The translations under genes and the position numbers were made by a program. The notes below the pieces were generated by a model. The model did no database searches. It worked only from the letters and a program-made list of their open reading frames with translations, and was not told the origin of the DNA. 64,000 bases of DNA from Druceiella hillmani (Eukaryota > Arthropoda > Insecta > Lepidoptera > Hepialidae), in contig JAYKKI010000013.1 in NCBI GenBank assembly GCA_039881145.1, positions 42,055,501-42,119,500 of the forward strand, read 5' to 3'. Positions 24,331-35,380 of this stretch are shown here, in pieces. Every line of letters begins with the position of its first letter. Position 1 is the stretch's first letter.

Positions 24331-25550
24331 AAAAAATTTAAAATACCCTCCTGATACGGGTAGAGCGGAAGTGAATTTTTTTCGCACACCTGTAGAGTGG
24401 GATTTCATTAGACACATTAACAATGTTTACATTTTTAAATTCTATTTGCAAGACATTAAGGTTTATGGTGGTGTGCTATGTATCACTGTTGTCCTGCAAT
24501 TTTTTTAAAATTTTTTATCAGAGTTTCAAAATATAATTATTACGGTTATCTTGCAATAATAATTTCATTTGATTTAGTCAACTATGGAACTTTTTATTAT
24601 GTGTGCTCTGACGCGGCGTTGGCCGGTTTACAATAATTAATAGTTGTAAAAAGATTTTAGCAAAAAATTTGAAAATGTACTATTTTTGTATGCTTAGTTT
24701 ATGACGAAATTTATTTTTGCGGTATTTCATTTTACGTACCTTTCTTATATAACATAAATCTTATATAATGCAATGCAAGAAAAAATACTAAATAAATATA
24801 ATTGAAATTAAATCATTGAAGAATATTATTATTACATTATCTATTTCCGTCAGATTTTATATTCGGAACTGTGAACCATTCATTTGCATTGCATTATTAA
24901 ATACATTTTTGAAGCCAAGCTTCTTATCGGTCGTTTGGAATGGATGGCAAACTGAGAAAAAGTGAAACGTCACGAACGCGGCGGTGAAACGCTCTTCATT
25001 GGCTGAGCAGCGCGTATTGTTGAATGAGTCATATGAGTGAGCGAGGTGGAGTAAAAGAGAGATAAAATGCAACAGGCAGCGCATAGCGCTGCCCCTCTCC
25101 CCCTACATTTTTATTTTATTTTAGTATGGAACCGCCGAAGTTTTCCGACCTTCTTAAAATGATATCGAGACAAATTTGTCTTACCTTAAATTTTAACAAG
25201 TTTCACTAATTACTGTAAGGCAATTTTCATAAAGATATTACTGTAATAAATTAATTTAAATAAGAAATTACTTTAAATAATTTTTCGTATAAAATTTCAC
25301 ATAATAAAGTGCATTTCAAGTAAATAAACATCTCAAATCTCATTCATGCATGTAAATATGTAGAAAAATACTATATGTATTGCCGTGTTATTATTTTCAT
25401 TAACTAATAGGTCCCAGGAGAATGTTAAAATATTTTGACGTTGAAATCTATTTAGCCAGTAGATTCACCTATTTTCCGACCGACTAGCTTCAGCTATTTT
25501 CCAGCATGTATTGTCTGGAGAAACGATTTCCGTATTGAAATATATCTGGT
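24331..25550. other. Unassigned, with a GC-richer patch
   Basis: The patch at 24960-25110 is GC-richer, contains 'cattggctgagc' (CCAAT-type box in reverse) and a perfect hairpin at 25075-25093 (GGCAGCGC/GCGCTGCC, loop ATA) followed by a C/T-rich run. It could be an old promoter or repeat; no transcript start can be named. Confidence 0.3.
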
Positions 25551-26250
25551 TGTCACGATTAGGATAATTTGGTGGTGTTCAAATATCGGGTTCAAGAGAA
25601 ATTAGACTAATCTCCTAGAAACCTGTTGATGCATCCTCTTCAACATGTAGTTGAGTTCACCTCTGGTTGTCACGTTTAGGATAATTTGGCGATGTTTAAA
25701 TAACAACTTCAAGAGAAATTAGACTAATCTCCGAGAACCCTGTTGATGCATCATCTTCAACATGTAGTTGAGTTCACCTCTGGTGGTCACGATTAGGATA
25801 ATTTGGCGGTGTTTAAAAATCGGCTTCAAGAGAAATTAGACTAATCTCTTAGAACCCTGTTGATGCATCCTCTTCAACATGTAGTTGAGTTCACCTCTGG
25901 TTGTCACTTTTAGGATAATTTGGCGGTGTTTAAATATCGGCTTCAAGAGAAATTAGACTAATCTCCGAGAACCCTATTGATGCATTCCCTTCAACAGGTA
26001 ATTGAGTTCATCTCTGATTGTCACGAATAGTATAATTTGGCGGTGTTTAAATATCGGCTTCTAGAGAAATTAGACTAATCTCTGAGAACCCTATTGATGC
26101 ATCCTCTTCAACATGTAGGTGAGTTCACCTCTGGTTGTCACGATTAGGATAATTTGGCGGTGTTTAAATATCGCCTTCAATAGCAATTAGACTAATGTTC
26201 GAGAACCCTATTGATGCATCCTCTTCAACAAGTAGTTGAGTTCATTTCAG
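25551..26250. repeat. 117-bp satellite array, six units
   Basis: Units starting 'tgtcacgattagga' lie at 25551, 25668, 25785, 25902, 26019 and 26136; every spacing is exactly 117 bp. Each unit contains 'agagaaattagactaatctc', an imperfect dyad, and 'cctcttcaacatgtagttga'. Substitutions are scattered but there are no indels between units. Confidence 0.95.
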
Positions 26251-26344
26251 GCTTATACTAAATTGATATCTATAGAAAAGTTTAGTGTTATTACAATGTG
26301 ACAGACGGCGCCGACTTTGATTACATTTTCTAATAATTATATTA

Positions 26345-26580
26345 GAATGAATTTATTGAACCAAATTAAAACACAATTCTAAACCAATGAAACTATTCTA
26401 AAAACAATATTTACAACAAGAGCGCTCGAAATATATACTTCCGTGACACTACAGCCATCATGGAGAGCTGTTAATTTCGCGCCACTTTACTTATCCACTT
26501 GACAACTTTTTTTCCCTTATTTAATTCACCCACAGAGTTTAATCTACGTAATTAGGGGTAAGTTGTAATAAATAAAAACT
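26345..26580. repeat. Dispersed repeat, plus copy
   Basis: Matches the reverse complement of 59770-60025. Shared words in order: 'gaatttattgaa', 'aaattaaaacacaattct/g', 'aacaatatt', 'tccgtgaca', 'cagccatc', and 'ctacgtaatt.ggggtaagtt'. The family is unidentified. Confidence 0.65.
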
Positions 26581-27772
26581 TTGTTTTCGACGTTCATTTT
26601 ATTAATGAACAGTTTAGTAATAACGTGGTGGGCATTCCCATGTCACACTCATTACTTTGTTTCATTGCTGTTTTAGTGATTGCTCTTAAAGCAGTAAGTC
26701 ATCTGTATATTCACTATGTTATATAAACGCTGTAAATAAGATAAATAAGACACCAGATCATCAAGGGCCAAACTATAAACCGAAGCGTTCTGGCGCCCCG
26801 TAAACGGGCGTATTGTCTGTAGACAGACTGTAGAAGTTCTCCGTAAACATTGAACGTTATCTTAATTGCCATGTTGCGCGCAGTGTCATGCGATACTTAT
26901 TGCCTTATTGGTCGTAGAGCATTCTCTCGGACTGTAAGTATGCTTGTGATTCATTGACGGATGAGCGGATTACGCACATCCTGTTTATAAAGTACCTATC
27001 GGGGTTAAAATATCAAAAAATTTCAAACAGAAGACTAAACGTATTACGTTAGTCTTTTTTTGATATTGTTATTTCGCGGAGGAATGCCGAAAAATCTGCA
27101 TGTGTTGGGTCCAGATATTATGAGAATAAAAATAATTCTATTAAATAAAGAAAATGAAAAAATAAACTTATAAATTTATATATTAATACGTTCAGAGAAA
27201 ATGTTGTTCTCCTTTTCAAGCATATTGCGGGCACGGAGGAGTGTGAGATTTGGCATAGTTAAAGTTTATATGGAGGAGTTGAGGAAGTTAAAATTTACAT
27301 ATAGTATGTGTTACAAACACATTAAATAATATGTTTCATTGTTTACGTTCATACTGTCAATGTCAAAAACATAATAGTCCAAAGGTATGCATACAGTCTT
27401 TGAAAAAAGAACCTCAATAAGGTTAAGACTAAAAAAAATAATGAATTACGCTAGTTTTATTTAAATCGTCAATCAGGAAAAGTCAGTTTACATTTAGTAT
27501 AATTTTTTTTATAATATGATTTCATTATGTTGTTGAGGTTCTTTAGGATTAGATTATATGTTAATGATTTTCTTTTGAGGTGTTTTTATTATACAAAAAG
27601 AAATACATTATAAATTATATATTTAACTAAAATAATTTACGGGCATGACAAATGTATTAAAAAGTTAATTAAATTAATAAAAATACTATAACAATGGTAA
27701 AATATTATATGGATTTCAAATACAACAAATACAAAAAAATGCAGCAACCGCAAAATTAAATAATTACAATTT

Positions 27773-27853
<81 letters not shown>

Positions 27854-28094
27854 TAATAAGTAAAAATTGATAAAAATAATTTTTGTCATAGTTAAAAAAC
27901 AAAATGAAGGTAGATGAAAAAATAACCAAAAAATGGTAAAAACTATTTAATATTTAACTAACATAACACAACGCGCGCAAACACACATGTACTCATTAAT
28001 GTATATATCTGCACTATGATATTATTCAAAACTTAAATCATAGACAAATAGAATTTATTGTTTCCTGAATGTTGTTGGTACCGTATAAACAAGA
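26581..28094. other. Unassigned, with a CA/TA microsatellite
   Basis: A GC-richer patch lies at 26780-26990. An inverted pair, 'aatatcaaaaaa' near 27017 and 'ttttttgatatt' near 27057, brackets about 40 bp. A compound (CA)n(TA)n tract occupies 27772-27851. No gene was recognised. Confidence 0.4.
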
Positions 28095-28249
28095 TGTAAT
28101 TGTGGGAATTGACAGGTTGAGTAAATATTCAAGTTGGATAATTAAAATTACTTATAAATATAAGTAATTTTAATTATGTATATAATTATGTAGTAATTTT
28201 AATTATCCAACTTGAATATTTACTCAACCTGTCAGTTCCCACAATTACA
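28095..28249. mobile_element. Long hairpin mini-element
   Basis: Arms of about 66 bp: the left reads 'tgtaattgtgggaattgac', 'aggttgagtaaatattcaag', 'ttggataattaaaattac'; the right is its reverse complement, with an AT-rich loop of about 20 bp. A partial further copy of the right arm ('tttactcaacctgtcaattc') follows at 28249-28305. Confidence 0.75.
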
Positions 28250-28404
28250 TTTACTCAACCTGTCAATTCCCACATAATACATAATTAAAATTACTTATAA
28301 ATACTTAATAATTTATAGGAATATTTTGAATTCTGTAATAAGTGCTTAGTGATAAAAGAAAAAGTAATTAATTGAAAAAAAAACAATTAAAATACATTCC
28401 CTGG

Positions 28405-29208
28405 CAAAAAAAATGATCAGGTATGAATTTTTTTATTCCAGGAATGAAAATGATCAGGTATGAATTTTTTTATGCCAGGAATGAAAATGACCAGGTATGA
28501 ATTTTTTTATGCCAGGAATGAAAATGATCAGGTATGAATTTTTTTATGCCAGGAATGAAAATGATCAGGTATGAATTTTTTTATGCCAGGAATGAAAATG
28601 ATCAGGTATGAATTTTTTTATGCCAGGAATGAAAATGATTAGGTATGAATTTTTTTATGCCAGGAATGAAAATGATCAGGTATAAATTTTTTTATGCCAG
28701 GAATGAAAATGATCAGGTATGAATTTTTTTATGCCAGGAATGAAAATGATCAGGTATGAATTTTTTTATGCCAGGAATGAAAATGACCAGGTATGAATTT
28801 TTTTATGCCAGGAATGAAAATGATCAGGTATGATTTTTTTTTTGCCAGGAATGAAAATGACCAGGTATGAATTTTTTTATGCCTGGAATGAAAATTATCA
28901 GGTATGAATTTTTTTTTGCCAGGAATGAAAATGACCAGGTATGAATTTTTTTATGCCTGGAATGAAAATTATCAGGTATGAATTTTTTTTTGCCAGGAAT
29001 GAAAATGACCAGGTATGAATTTTTTTATGCCAGGAATGAAAATTATCAAGTATGAATTTTCTTATGCCAGGAATGAAAATGATCAGGTATGAATTTTTTA
29101 TGCCAGGAATGAAAATGACCAGGTATGAATTTTTTTATGCCAGGAATGAAAATGATCAGGTATGAATTTTTTTACGCCAGGAATGAAAATGATCAGGTAT
29201 GCATTTTT
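28405..29208. repeat. 37-bp minisatellite, about 22 copies
   Basis: The unit is 'aatgaaaatgatcaggtatg' plus 'aatttttttatgccagg', with 37-bp spacing. Variation is mainly T-run length and a gatcagg/gaccagg difference. Units are nearly identical, suggesting recent amplification. Confidence 0.95.
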
Positions 29209-29764
29209 TTAAGCCTGCTGCAATTTTTTTTTAAATATGATGTTTTTAATCTACCTATATTCTTTCATAGCATATCAAACGTTTTAATTGAGATAAATAC
29301 TAACAATTTTCAAAATATAATTCGTTGACACTGAAACGAACTTTGTGTGGAATTTCTAGAAATGTATTTGTACATTGTGTCACTACACGCCATTTATAAA
29401 TCATTTTAATATCGAAATAAATAATAACCCCCTTCAGCGGGCAAGACTGTTCATGTTTACACGTATGTGACGTCACACTAGCCGCCGTTACAGAAATTAC
29501 ATTTTTAGCGCGAGTTTGATAATTTAAACTTTAAAAGTGATTTATATTAAAAATACGGCATATATCCTGGAAATATAAATGCAGTGTGTTTATAATGCAA
29601 AACAGAACAACATAAACAATTTAAAAAAAAAACAAGTCAAAGCTTATTCTCGAGTGCTGGCTTCATTAGCATTTCTGCAAATGCGATAAAAATTTTAAGA
29701 GATGAAATATATAACTATGTTTGTTGGTATATAATTAATTTCACAAAATAATTTTTATTTATTA
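29209..29764. other. Unassigned AT-rich DNA
   Basis: No recognisable gene or repeat. 29440-29520 is slightly GC-richer and includes 'gtgacgtcacac', a CRE-like palindrome. Confidence 0.3.
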
Positions 29765-29774
29765 GAGTGAGAAA

Positions 29775-29994
29775 TATATTAGGGTGGCAATTTATAAAAC
29801 CGCCACTTTTTTGGAATGTTATAGAAGTTTCTAGAATATTTCTTGTAGGGTATATAAAGAGTGCGACATTCGAACTTCTGTTCAGTTTGCACTTGAGTAA
29901 TCGGCCAGTAAAGAATAAATTAAAAATGGAAGTATTGCAAAGTGAACTTAGAGGACTTTTTCTTCATGAATGTCGTTTAGAGCGAAAAGTCACG

Positions 29995-30041
<47 letters not shown>

Positions 30042-30475
30042 AAGATGGGTGAAGGTATGCTCTCTTATGACAAACACTGTTTCAAAGATTTCAAGTAGGG
30101 AATTTTGACCTGTCCGGTAAACCTCATCCAAGCGACTTCCTACAATTGATTTAGAAAAATTTAAAAGCCTATTATTAAATATAAAAGCATATTAAGTTCG
30201 AGTTGTTCGGCAGAGTTATCTTCTTGCTCTTATACTGCAATGGAAAAACAATTTCATGCTTTGAGAAAGTATGGAAATATTCCGTTTTGGCTACCACACG
30301 AGCTAACACAATTTCAACTTTATAGTAGAGTTAATGTGTACTTGGAGTTACTGAGTTTCCATCGTATCAATGATAGGCTATGTATCGACTGAGAAGTCAA
30401 CAAACATATTTATATCGTTTACTTAGGAGCTTCAAAGGAAAAAAGGGAAAATTAAGGAAATCGTGTGGTATAAAC

Positions 30476-30479
<4 letters not shown>
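29775..30479 (+). mobile_element. Mariner element with promoter, decayed
   Basis: The 5' end 'ttagggtggcaatttataaa' then 'accgccactttttt' matches the start of the copy at 53142 ('ttaggttagcaactaataaa' then 'ccggccacttttttcg'), so it is a mariner-type terminal repeat. ATG at 29926 starts a frame reading ELRGLFLHECRLERK, the usual mariner N-terminus. A (TA)n tract (29997-30041) interrupts it. Further on, around 30240-30360, the frame reads FHALRKYGNIPFWLPHEL and RVNVYLELLSFHR, the conserved blocks before the first catalytic Asp. The Asp block itself is broken by a stop, and the 3' half is missing where a second (TA)n begins. Confidence 0.8.
29853..29887 (+). promoter_or_regulatory. Mariner core promoter (TATA + initiator)
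   Basis: TATAAA at 29853 and TCAGTT with its A at 29884 are 31 bp apart, the classic arthropod TATA-to-initiator spacing. The same pair, with the same spacing, occurs in the second mariner copy at 53228 and 53259. The ATG follows about 42 bp downstream of the initiator. Confidence 0.55.

Positions 30480-30537
<58 letters not shown>
30480..30537. repeat. (TA)n microsatellite
   Basis: About 58 bp of pure TA truncating the mariner copy on its 3' side. Confidence 0.95.
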
Positions 30538-30538
<1 letters not shown>

Positions 30539-32868
30539 TTCCCACGGAAAAAATTGAAAAGATACATTTATATGAAAATTCAAACGTTGGTTATTACCTT
30601 AAAATGGGTACCTATTGTGATTAAATAACATTTTTTTACAGTGAAGGTATTAAGTTCTTTTTCATGCAATGACCAATTTTTCAGATAAGTTGCCAGTTAT
30701 ATACAGTATATTTTTTTACAGCACGAACCGTAATTGTAATCAGCCAACTTTGACTAAGTTGGCTGATTACAATTACGGTTTGTTGAAAAGTTTGAAAGGC
30801 TTGTTACTTAAAAAATAAAAAAAATAACTATCAGGTTTAATTTATAGTCGTGCCATTCAAAATATTGACCAAGAACAGTGATTTTCAAGAATTTAAAAAA
30901 GTGTCTATTTCACGAAAAATAAGAGATTTTATTGAAGACAAATTTTGTCAGATGCCTTGACATAGCTTGGTCTATAGCCTCATTTTGGATTATCCTCGAT
31001 TAATTACCGCCCATTCCAATACTCGCGGACGAAGAATTAAATAATGCACTGTCAAAACAATGGAAAAGCTCGCGACGCCATAAAGCTATCGTTAATAGGC
31101 AACAAGCAATAAGCAAATATTTTTAAATTATAAATTACGGTATTGTGGCTCAATAATGTTTTCATGAAAAACACATTGTTTACAATGTGGAAACTTACAA
31201 ATGCTTACGTAAATAAATTTCATTGTTTGTAAGCTATCATATTTAGCTACAGAATTTCCTTTGGTACTATGTACTTACCATTTACAGTTTAGTAGGTATC
31301 ATATATTTTAAGTATATTTGCGCTGTACTTGTGTACTGCAATCGGGCGGGGAATTCTGCTAGATAAAGCGATTGCGCATATGCACAGGGCAAAGAGAAGG
31401 AACATGATCACCTTAAAGTACCATGTCGCCCTGGCGCCGCTAAGCTGTGGTCGATATTTTCCAACTACCTCACGAACATTTGAGAGCATAACGAAAACTG
31501 AAACAAGCTAGACTTGCTTTAGCAATCTACCATTCACAGATGTACTGAGTGACTAGAGCGGAGGGGGAAACTATATACTGCTTGCCATGGATAAGTTACC
31601 CACTGGATGACGCATCAATACAAAATCTGTAGCCGCGCGCTGGCACAATTTGTGCCACCGCTCCGGGCGAAAAGCTTACACGCCTTCAGTAAGAAAACGA
31701 ACGTCACAGCGAAAGTTTGTCATAATTGTAAATGAAAATGAAATAAACCATGCCTTCTTGTGCTATAAAATATTGCCAAAACAAAAGTATTACATCATCA
31801 CTTCAGTAAAACGTAATTACTTTTCACAAGTAAGTACACTGTTAACTATTATTTAAGCAAGTATATCTTCGTATATTACAGTCAGATCGCCGGCAGCGAT
31901 TCCGCCATATTGTTGATTTTTTCGCCACTAGAGATGCGTCGCGCCGTTATCGATAACTAAATCGATACTTTTGTTACTACTTAAAAATCCAAAAAATTAT
32001 ATGTAAGATATTTTTTATAAAGTAAAATAACTTCATTGATTTCTAAGCATATAATATTATATTTTACTTATATTTCACTTATCATTTTAGGTTCCCAACC
32101 TGCCCGCACCGAAAAGAAAAAATGGATATAGGTATTTATTACTAAAATTTTTTATATCTATGAGTTTTGTATAATTGACCAGAAGTGCTGTCCTTTTTCT
32201 CAAGTAAATGTTATAATTTATATTAGCAAAATAACTGTATAATAGTTTATTAGGTTAATATAGTGATTATAATATAATAAAAATCTTCTTTTTATATAAC
32301 GATATTTTTAATTTGTTAGAACCCTTACTTTGAAACATATCGAAAATACGTAAGTATCGAGCAAACTACATCTCTATGCTACCCCAAGTGATAAAGCACT
32401 GATTGGCTAATGGTGTCACATGGTACGTTTACCCTAATGAGTAGGGACTAGCTTGGTGTTCATACAACTGTGTTCTTATGCACTATCCAGTAGTTAACTT
32501 GTCTATGCTGCTTGCTACCAATGTGTTTCACTTTTCGTTGCGATCGCTAAAATAACAACATAATTCTCACGTCATTATGATCGCCATGTTTGCATAAGTT
32601 TGTTGATATCAAAGTCTATAAATAAATTTTGAATACAATATTTCGGGAACAACCTGTGCGTACATACGTACATACGTGTATAAGCTAGTTCTTCAAGTCT
32701 GCAGAGGTGTAACTGACCTGCCTGTAACACGGTTTATAACCGAGTACTCGAATAACGAGACACTCTTCTGATGTGCTTTAAAAGTGCATTCATGTAGATA
32801 CTTAACTGTTTAATTCTTTATTTCCTGGCAGTATGCATCGATGTTTGTCGATCGATATATAATATATA
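30538..32868. other. Unassigned, with hairpin and GC-richer ORF patch
   Basis: Contains the perfect hairpin at 30726-30780 (listed separately). A GC-richer patch at 31330-31700 carries overlapping ORFs on both strands, including a minus-strand frame with the hydrophobic run VIMFLLFALCICAIALSS; no family was recognised. The words 'cactagagatgcgtcgcgcc' and 'ttatcgataactaaatcgat' near 31927-31970 look like a dispersed repeat. Confidence 0.35.
30726..30780. repeat. Perfect 25-bp hairpin
   Basis: The arms at 30726-30750 and 30756-30780 are perfectly complementary over 25 bp with a 5-base loop TGACT. The left arm begins AACCGTAATTGTAATCAGCC and ends AACTT. There is no mismatch, so it is either young or under selection. 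Confidence 0.8.
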
Positions 32869-33272
32869 GACTGTGTCCGGAAATGCCGGACGAAGAAAGA
32901 CACTATTCATTAGAATAAATGGAAGAAATTAATTGTCGTTGAAATAAAACTTTTCTAAATGAGTGCCCCTTTTCTAAATAAGTCCGAAAATAATATTACA
33001 CATAACTCTTTTTAAAACACCCAATACTTGCCTGGAGTGCGGTGCTTACCCGGGCAGCTAGATGTGTTCGCAGCTGTTCGCGGGCTATTCTCCGGAGCGT
33101 CGCTGAACAATGTGCGCAAGTATTGTGTGTACGAAAAATATGACAAATAATTATGAATGTTATTATCAATTTTCAAAAAAAAATTGTCTTTTAAATTTGA
33201 TTTTAACGTCTTTTAAATTTTAGTCAACGAATAACGTCTTACTTTGTCTGACTCGTATTCCCGGACACCGTG
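32869..33272. mobile_element. TIR mini-element, copy 1 (Tc1/mariner-like)
   Basis: Terminal inverted repeats: left 'gactgtgtccggaaatgccg' then 'gacgaagaaagac'; right, in reverse complement, 'cacggtgtccgggaatacga' then 'gtcagacaaagtaagac'. TA flanks both ends. The ~400-bp interior has a GC-rich core near 33030-33120 ('cgcagctgttcgcgggct') shared with the copy at 52222-52591, which is in the opposite orientation. No transposase is encoded. Confidence 0.75.
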
Positions 33273-33389
33273 TAAATATTCCGGCATAAAAAATACGATA
33301 AATTGGGAGTTGAACCTCACGCCCTAAAGTCTCTGTACTATTATTCGTCACCTTATCAGAGTAAGTAGGTGTTTTGAATATACAAAATG

Positions 33390-34016
33390 CGGCCAAGCGC
33401 GAGTCGGACTCGCGCAAGAATTGTTTCGTAATACCAAATAATATTTAACTTATTTCGTATGCAATAAGTTTGTATTTCTCAAAGACACTGTGAAATACAA
33501 AGTTATTGCCGGTGTCGGTACCGAAAATATACCATATCTTGAAAACTACACAACACATCTTATTCAACTTTTCGTTGAAAGTTTTGTTTCAGGTTCTACT
33601 ACCTGTACTTTTTTTCACAATTTTACACACATTAGTTGAAAAATTAAAGGTTAGAGGGCGACACACTTTAAGACTTTGAAAGGGTATGTCTCACTAACCA
33701 TTGGCTTAAATAAAACAGTTATTTTGGAACCTCTATATAATTTTTAAGACCCATATAACGATACTCCACACGCCTATGTACACTGGATTTTTTTTTCATC
33801 CCTCAGTTACATGTAGGAAGTGCCAGCTCTAATATTATTTTTTTCATAATTCCACTATTTTTTTGTATAACGACACTAACCAAATTTAATCTGTAAAGTG
33901 CCAATACAATTCTAGTAAAATGACTGTGATATACGGACAGACAAACAGACAGAGAGATAGGACGAAGTTATAAAGGTTGCGATTTTGCCATTTGGCTACG
34001 GAAAAACGACTCTTGA
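33390..34016 (+). mobile_element. LINE-type 3'-end repeat
   Basis: Begins 'gcggccaagcgcgagtcgga' 'ctcgcgca', runs through 'ggttagagggcgacacactt', 'cagttattttggaacctcta', and ends 'gacagacaaacagacag', 'ggttgcgattttgccattt', 'ggctacgg'. I recognise this succession as an extremely common interspersed repeat of Lepidoptera. Its parent element was not established here. Confidence 0.7.
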
Positions 34017-34249
34017 GTGTATTAAATTAATATTTTCTTTTTTATTTTGTTATATACGTATAATAAATAACACTGAAAGTGATTTGAATATCAAGAACCG
34101 TATCAAGCAAGAATAGAACTCTCACTACGAGAGTGCCGTATACATTTAGACACTTTAAATATATATATAAATAAATATTCAATTTTCACAATGTAAATAT
34201 ATCTTTCACAGACGAAAAAAAAATTAATTAATTACAAAAATGTACAATT

Positions 34250-34590
34250 CCACATAAAAATATAAATAACTGATTTTAGGATTTTTCCCTTTACTTGAGA
34301 ATTATGCCGACATACAAGATCGTAGGTCGACCGGAAGTACCCTACAGGTTTTGATGATCTTGAGTAAGATTATTATTGAATAAAAAATATAATATTAAGG
34401 GCCATATATTTTTGTTGCGTGTACAATAAAACATTAATTTTTTACAGCAATGTAAGACTATGAACTAATTTCAATTGGATATCTTAAGCTGTTTCTGAAA
34501 AAGAGGTTTTGACAGACAGACGGACGGATCATCAAGTAATCATAAAAAGGTTCCGTTTTTTTTCATTTTGAGGAACTTTGTAATTAAATT
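34250..34590 (+). mobile_element. LINE-type 3'-end repeat, second type
   Basis: Contains 'gatcgtaggtcgaccggaag', 'taccctacaggttttgatga', 'ttttttacagcaatgtaaga', 'gacagacagacggacgg' and 'aaggttccgttttt'. The reverse complement of the same succession is present at 52820-53135. Confidence 0.7.
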
Positions 34591-34639
34591 ACTGTTTTTA
34601 AAATAATCGACGTGTTATTTCATGTATCATTTCGTACCA

Positions 34640-35380
34640 ATCAGATCCTCTTCTTGGCCTTTTCGATAAAAGTCACCGCTTCTTCGCCGACCTAGAATCG
34701 TATTTTTGCAGTTTATCTTTTATTCTGGGGAATAAATAAAAATCGCACAGTTCGAGATCGAAATTGTATAGCGGATGATCCATAATTTCTATTAATTTAA
34801 TTACGTCTGCTTGAATATGCAGAGAGGTTGTTGTGATGAAGAAGGATCTATTGTGAGGGTGTTGCTCTCGAAATTTTCTCAAAGCAACAGGCAAATAATT
34901 GATGATATATCAGTCTAAGGTAACTGTTCTTTTATTTTCCAGATATTGTTATTCTCAGCGCATGGTATTCTTTCCTTCCGCAGTAATACACGTCCGTCCT
35001 CACCAACTGACAAATGTCAACTAACTGCCGCGCGCTCCTCACGGCTCGCCGATCACCCGAACGCCACGTGGTGCGTAAATATGTTTGAGACGAGTTCCGC
35101 TCGCAGCATCTGGAACATTATTTTTAAACACGAATTCATTTTCACACTAAACATCATTGCAGTAACCTGTCCGAAGAACGAGATGACCATCTTTTCTCTA
35201 GCACTTCCTTCATTCTTAAATTTCGTAGACATTTCTTCACAAGGAAATACCCACTGCGTAAACTGCCTTCCGGGTTTATAACTATATATTTAGTTTTCGT
35301 CACCCGTGACGATGTATAGTTCAGGGTTTGCGTGAATCGCGTCGAATTTTTGCAACATTTCGCGTCATCAATCGACGGTA
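34640..35380 (-). pseudogene. Decayed mariner transposase, minus strand
   Basis: On the minus strand, near 35300, the frame reads VTGDEN then a stop then IYSYKPGRQFTQW, the block with the first catalytic Asp of mariner transposases. It continues STKFKNEGSAREKMVISFFG, the block after it. Near 34750-34810 another frame reads HPLYNFDLELCDFYLFPRIK, matching 'HPPYSPDLAPCDFFLFPKLK' with the third Asp. The 'HDNAP' block with the second Asp appears as FITTTS, so that Asp is lost. The N-terminal third was not found. Stops and frameshifts show it is dead. It is a different subfamily from the copies at 29775 and 53142. Confidence 0.75.

Noticed and set aside
34946..35281. 111-codon plus-strand ORF
   Set aside because: It is opposite the minus-strand mariner transposase remnant and is its shadow.
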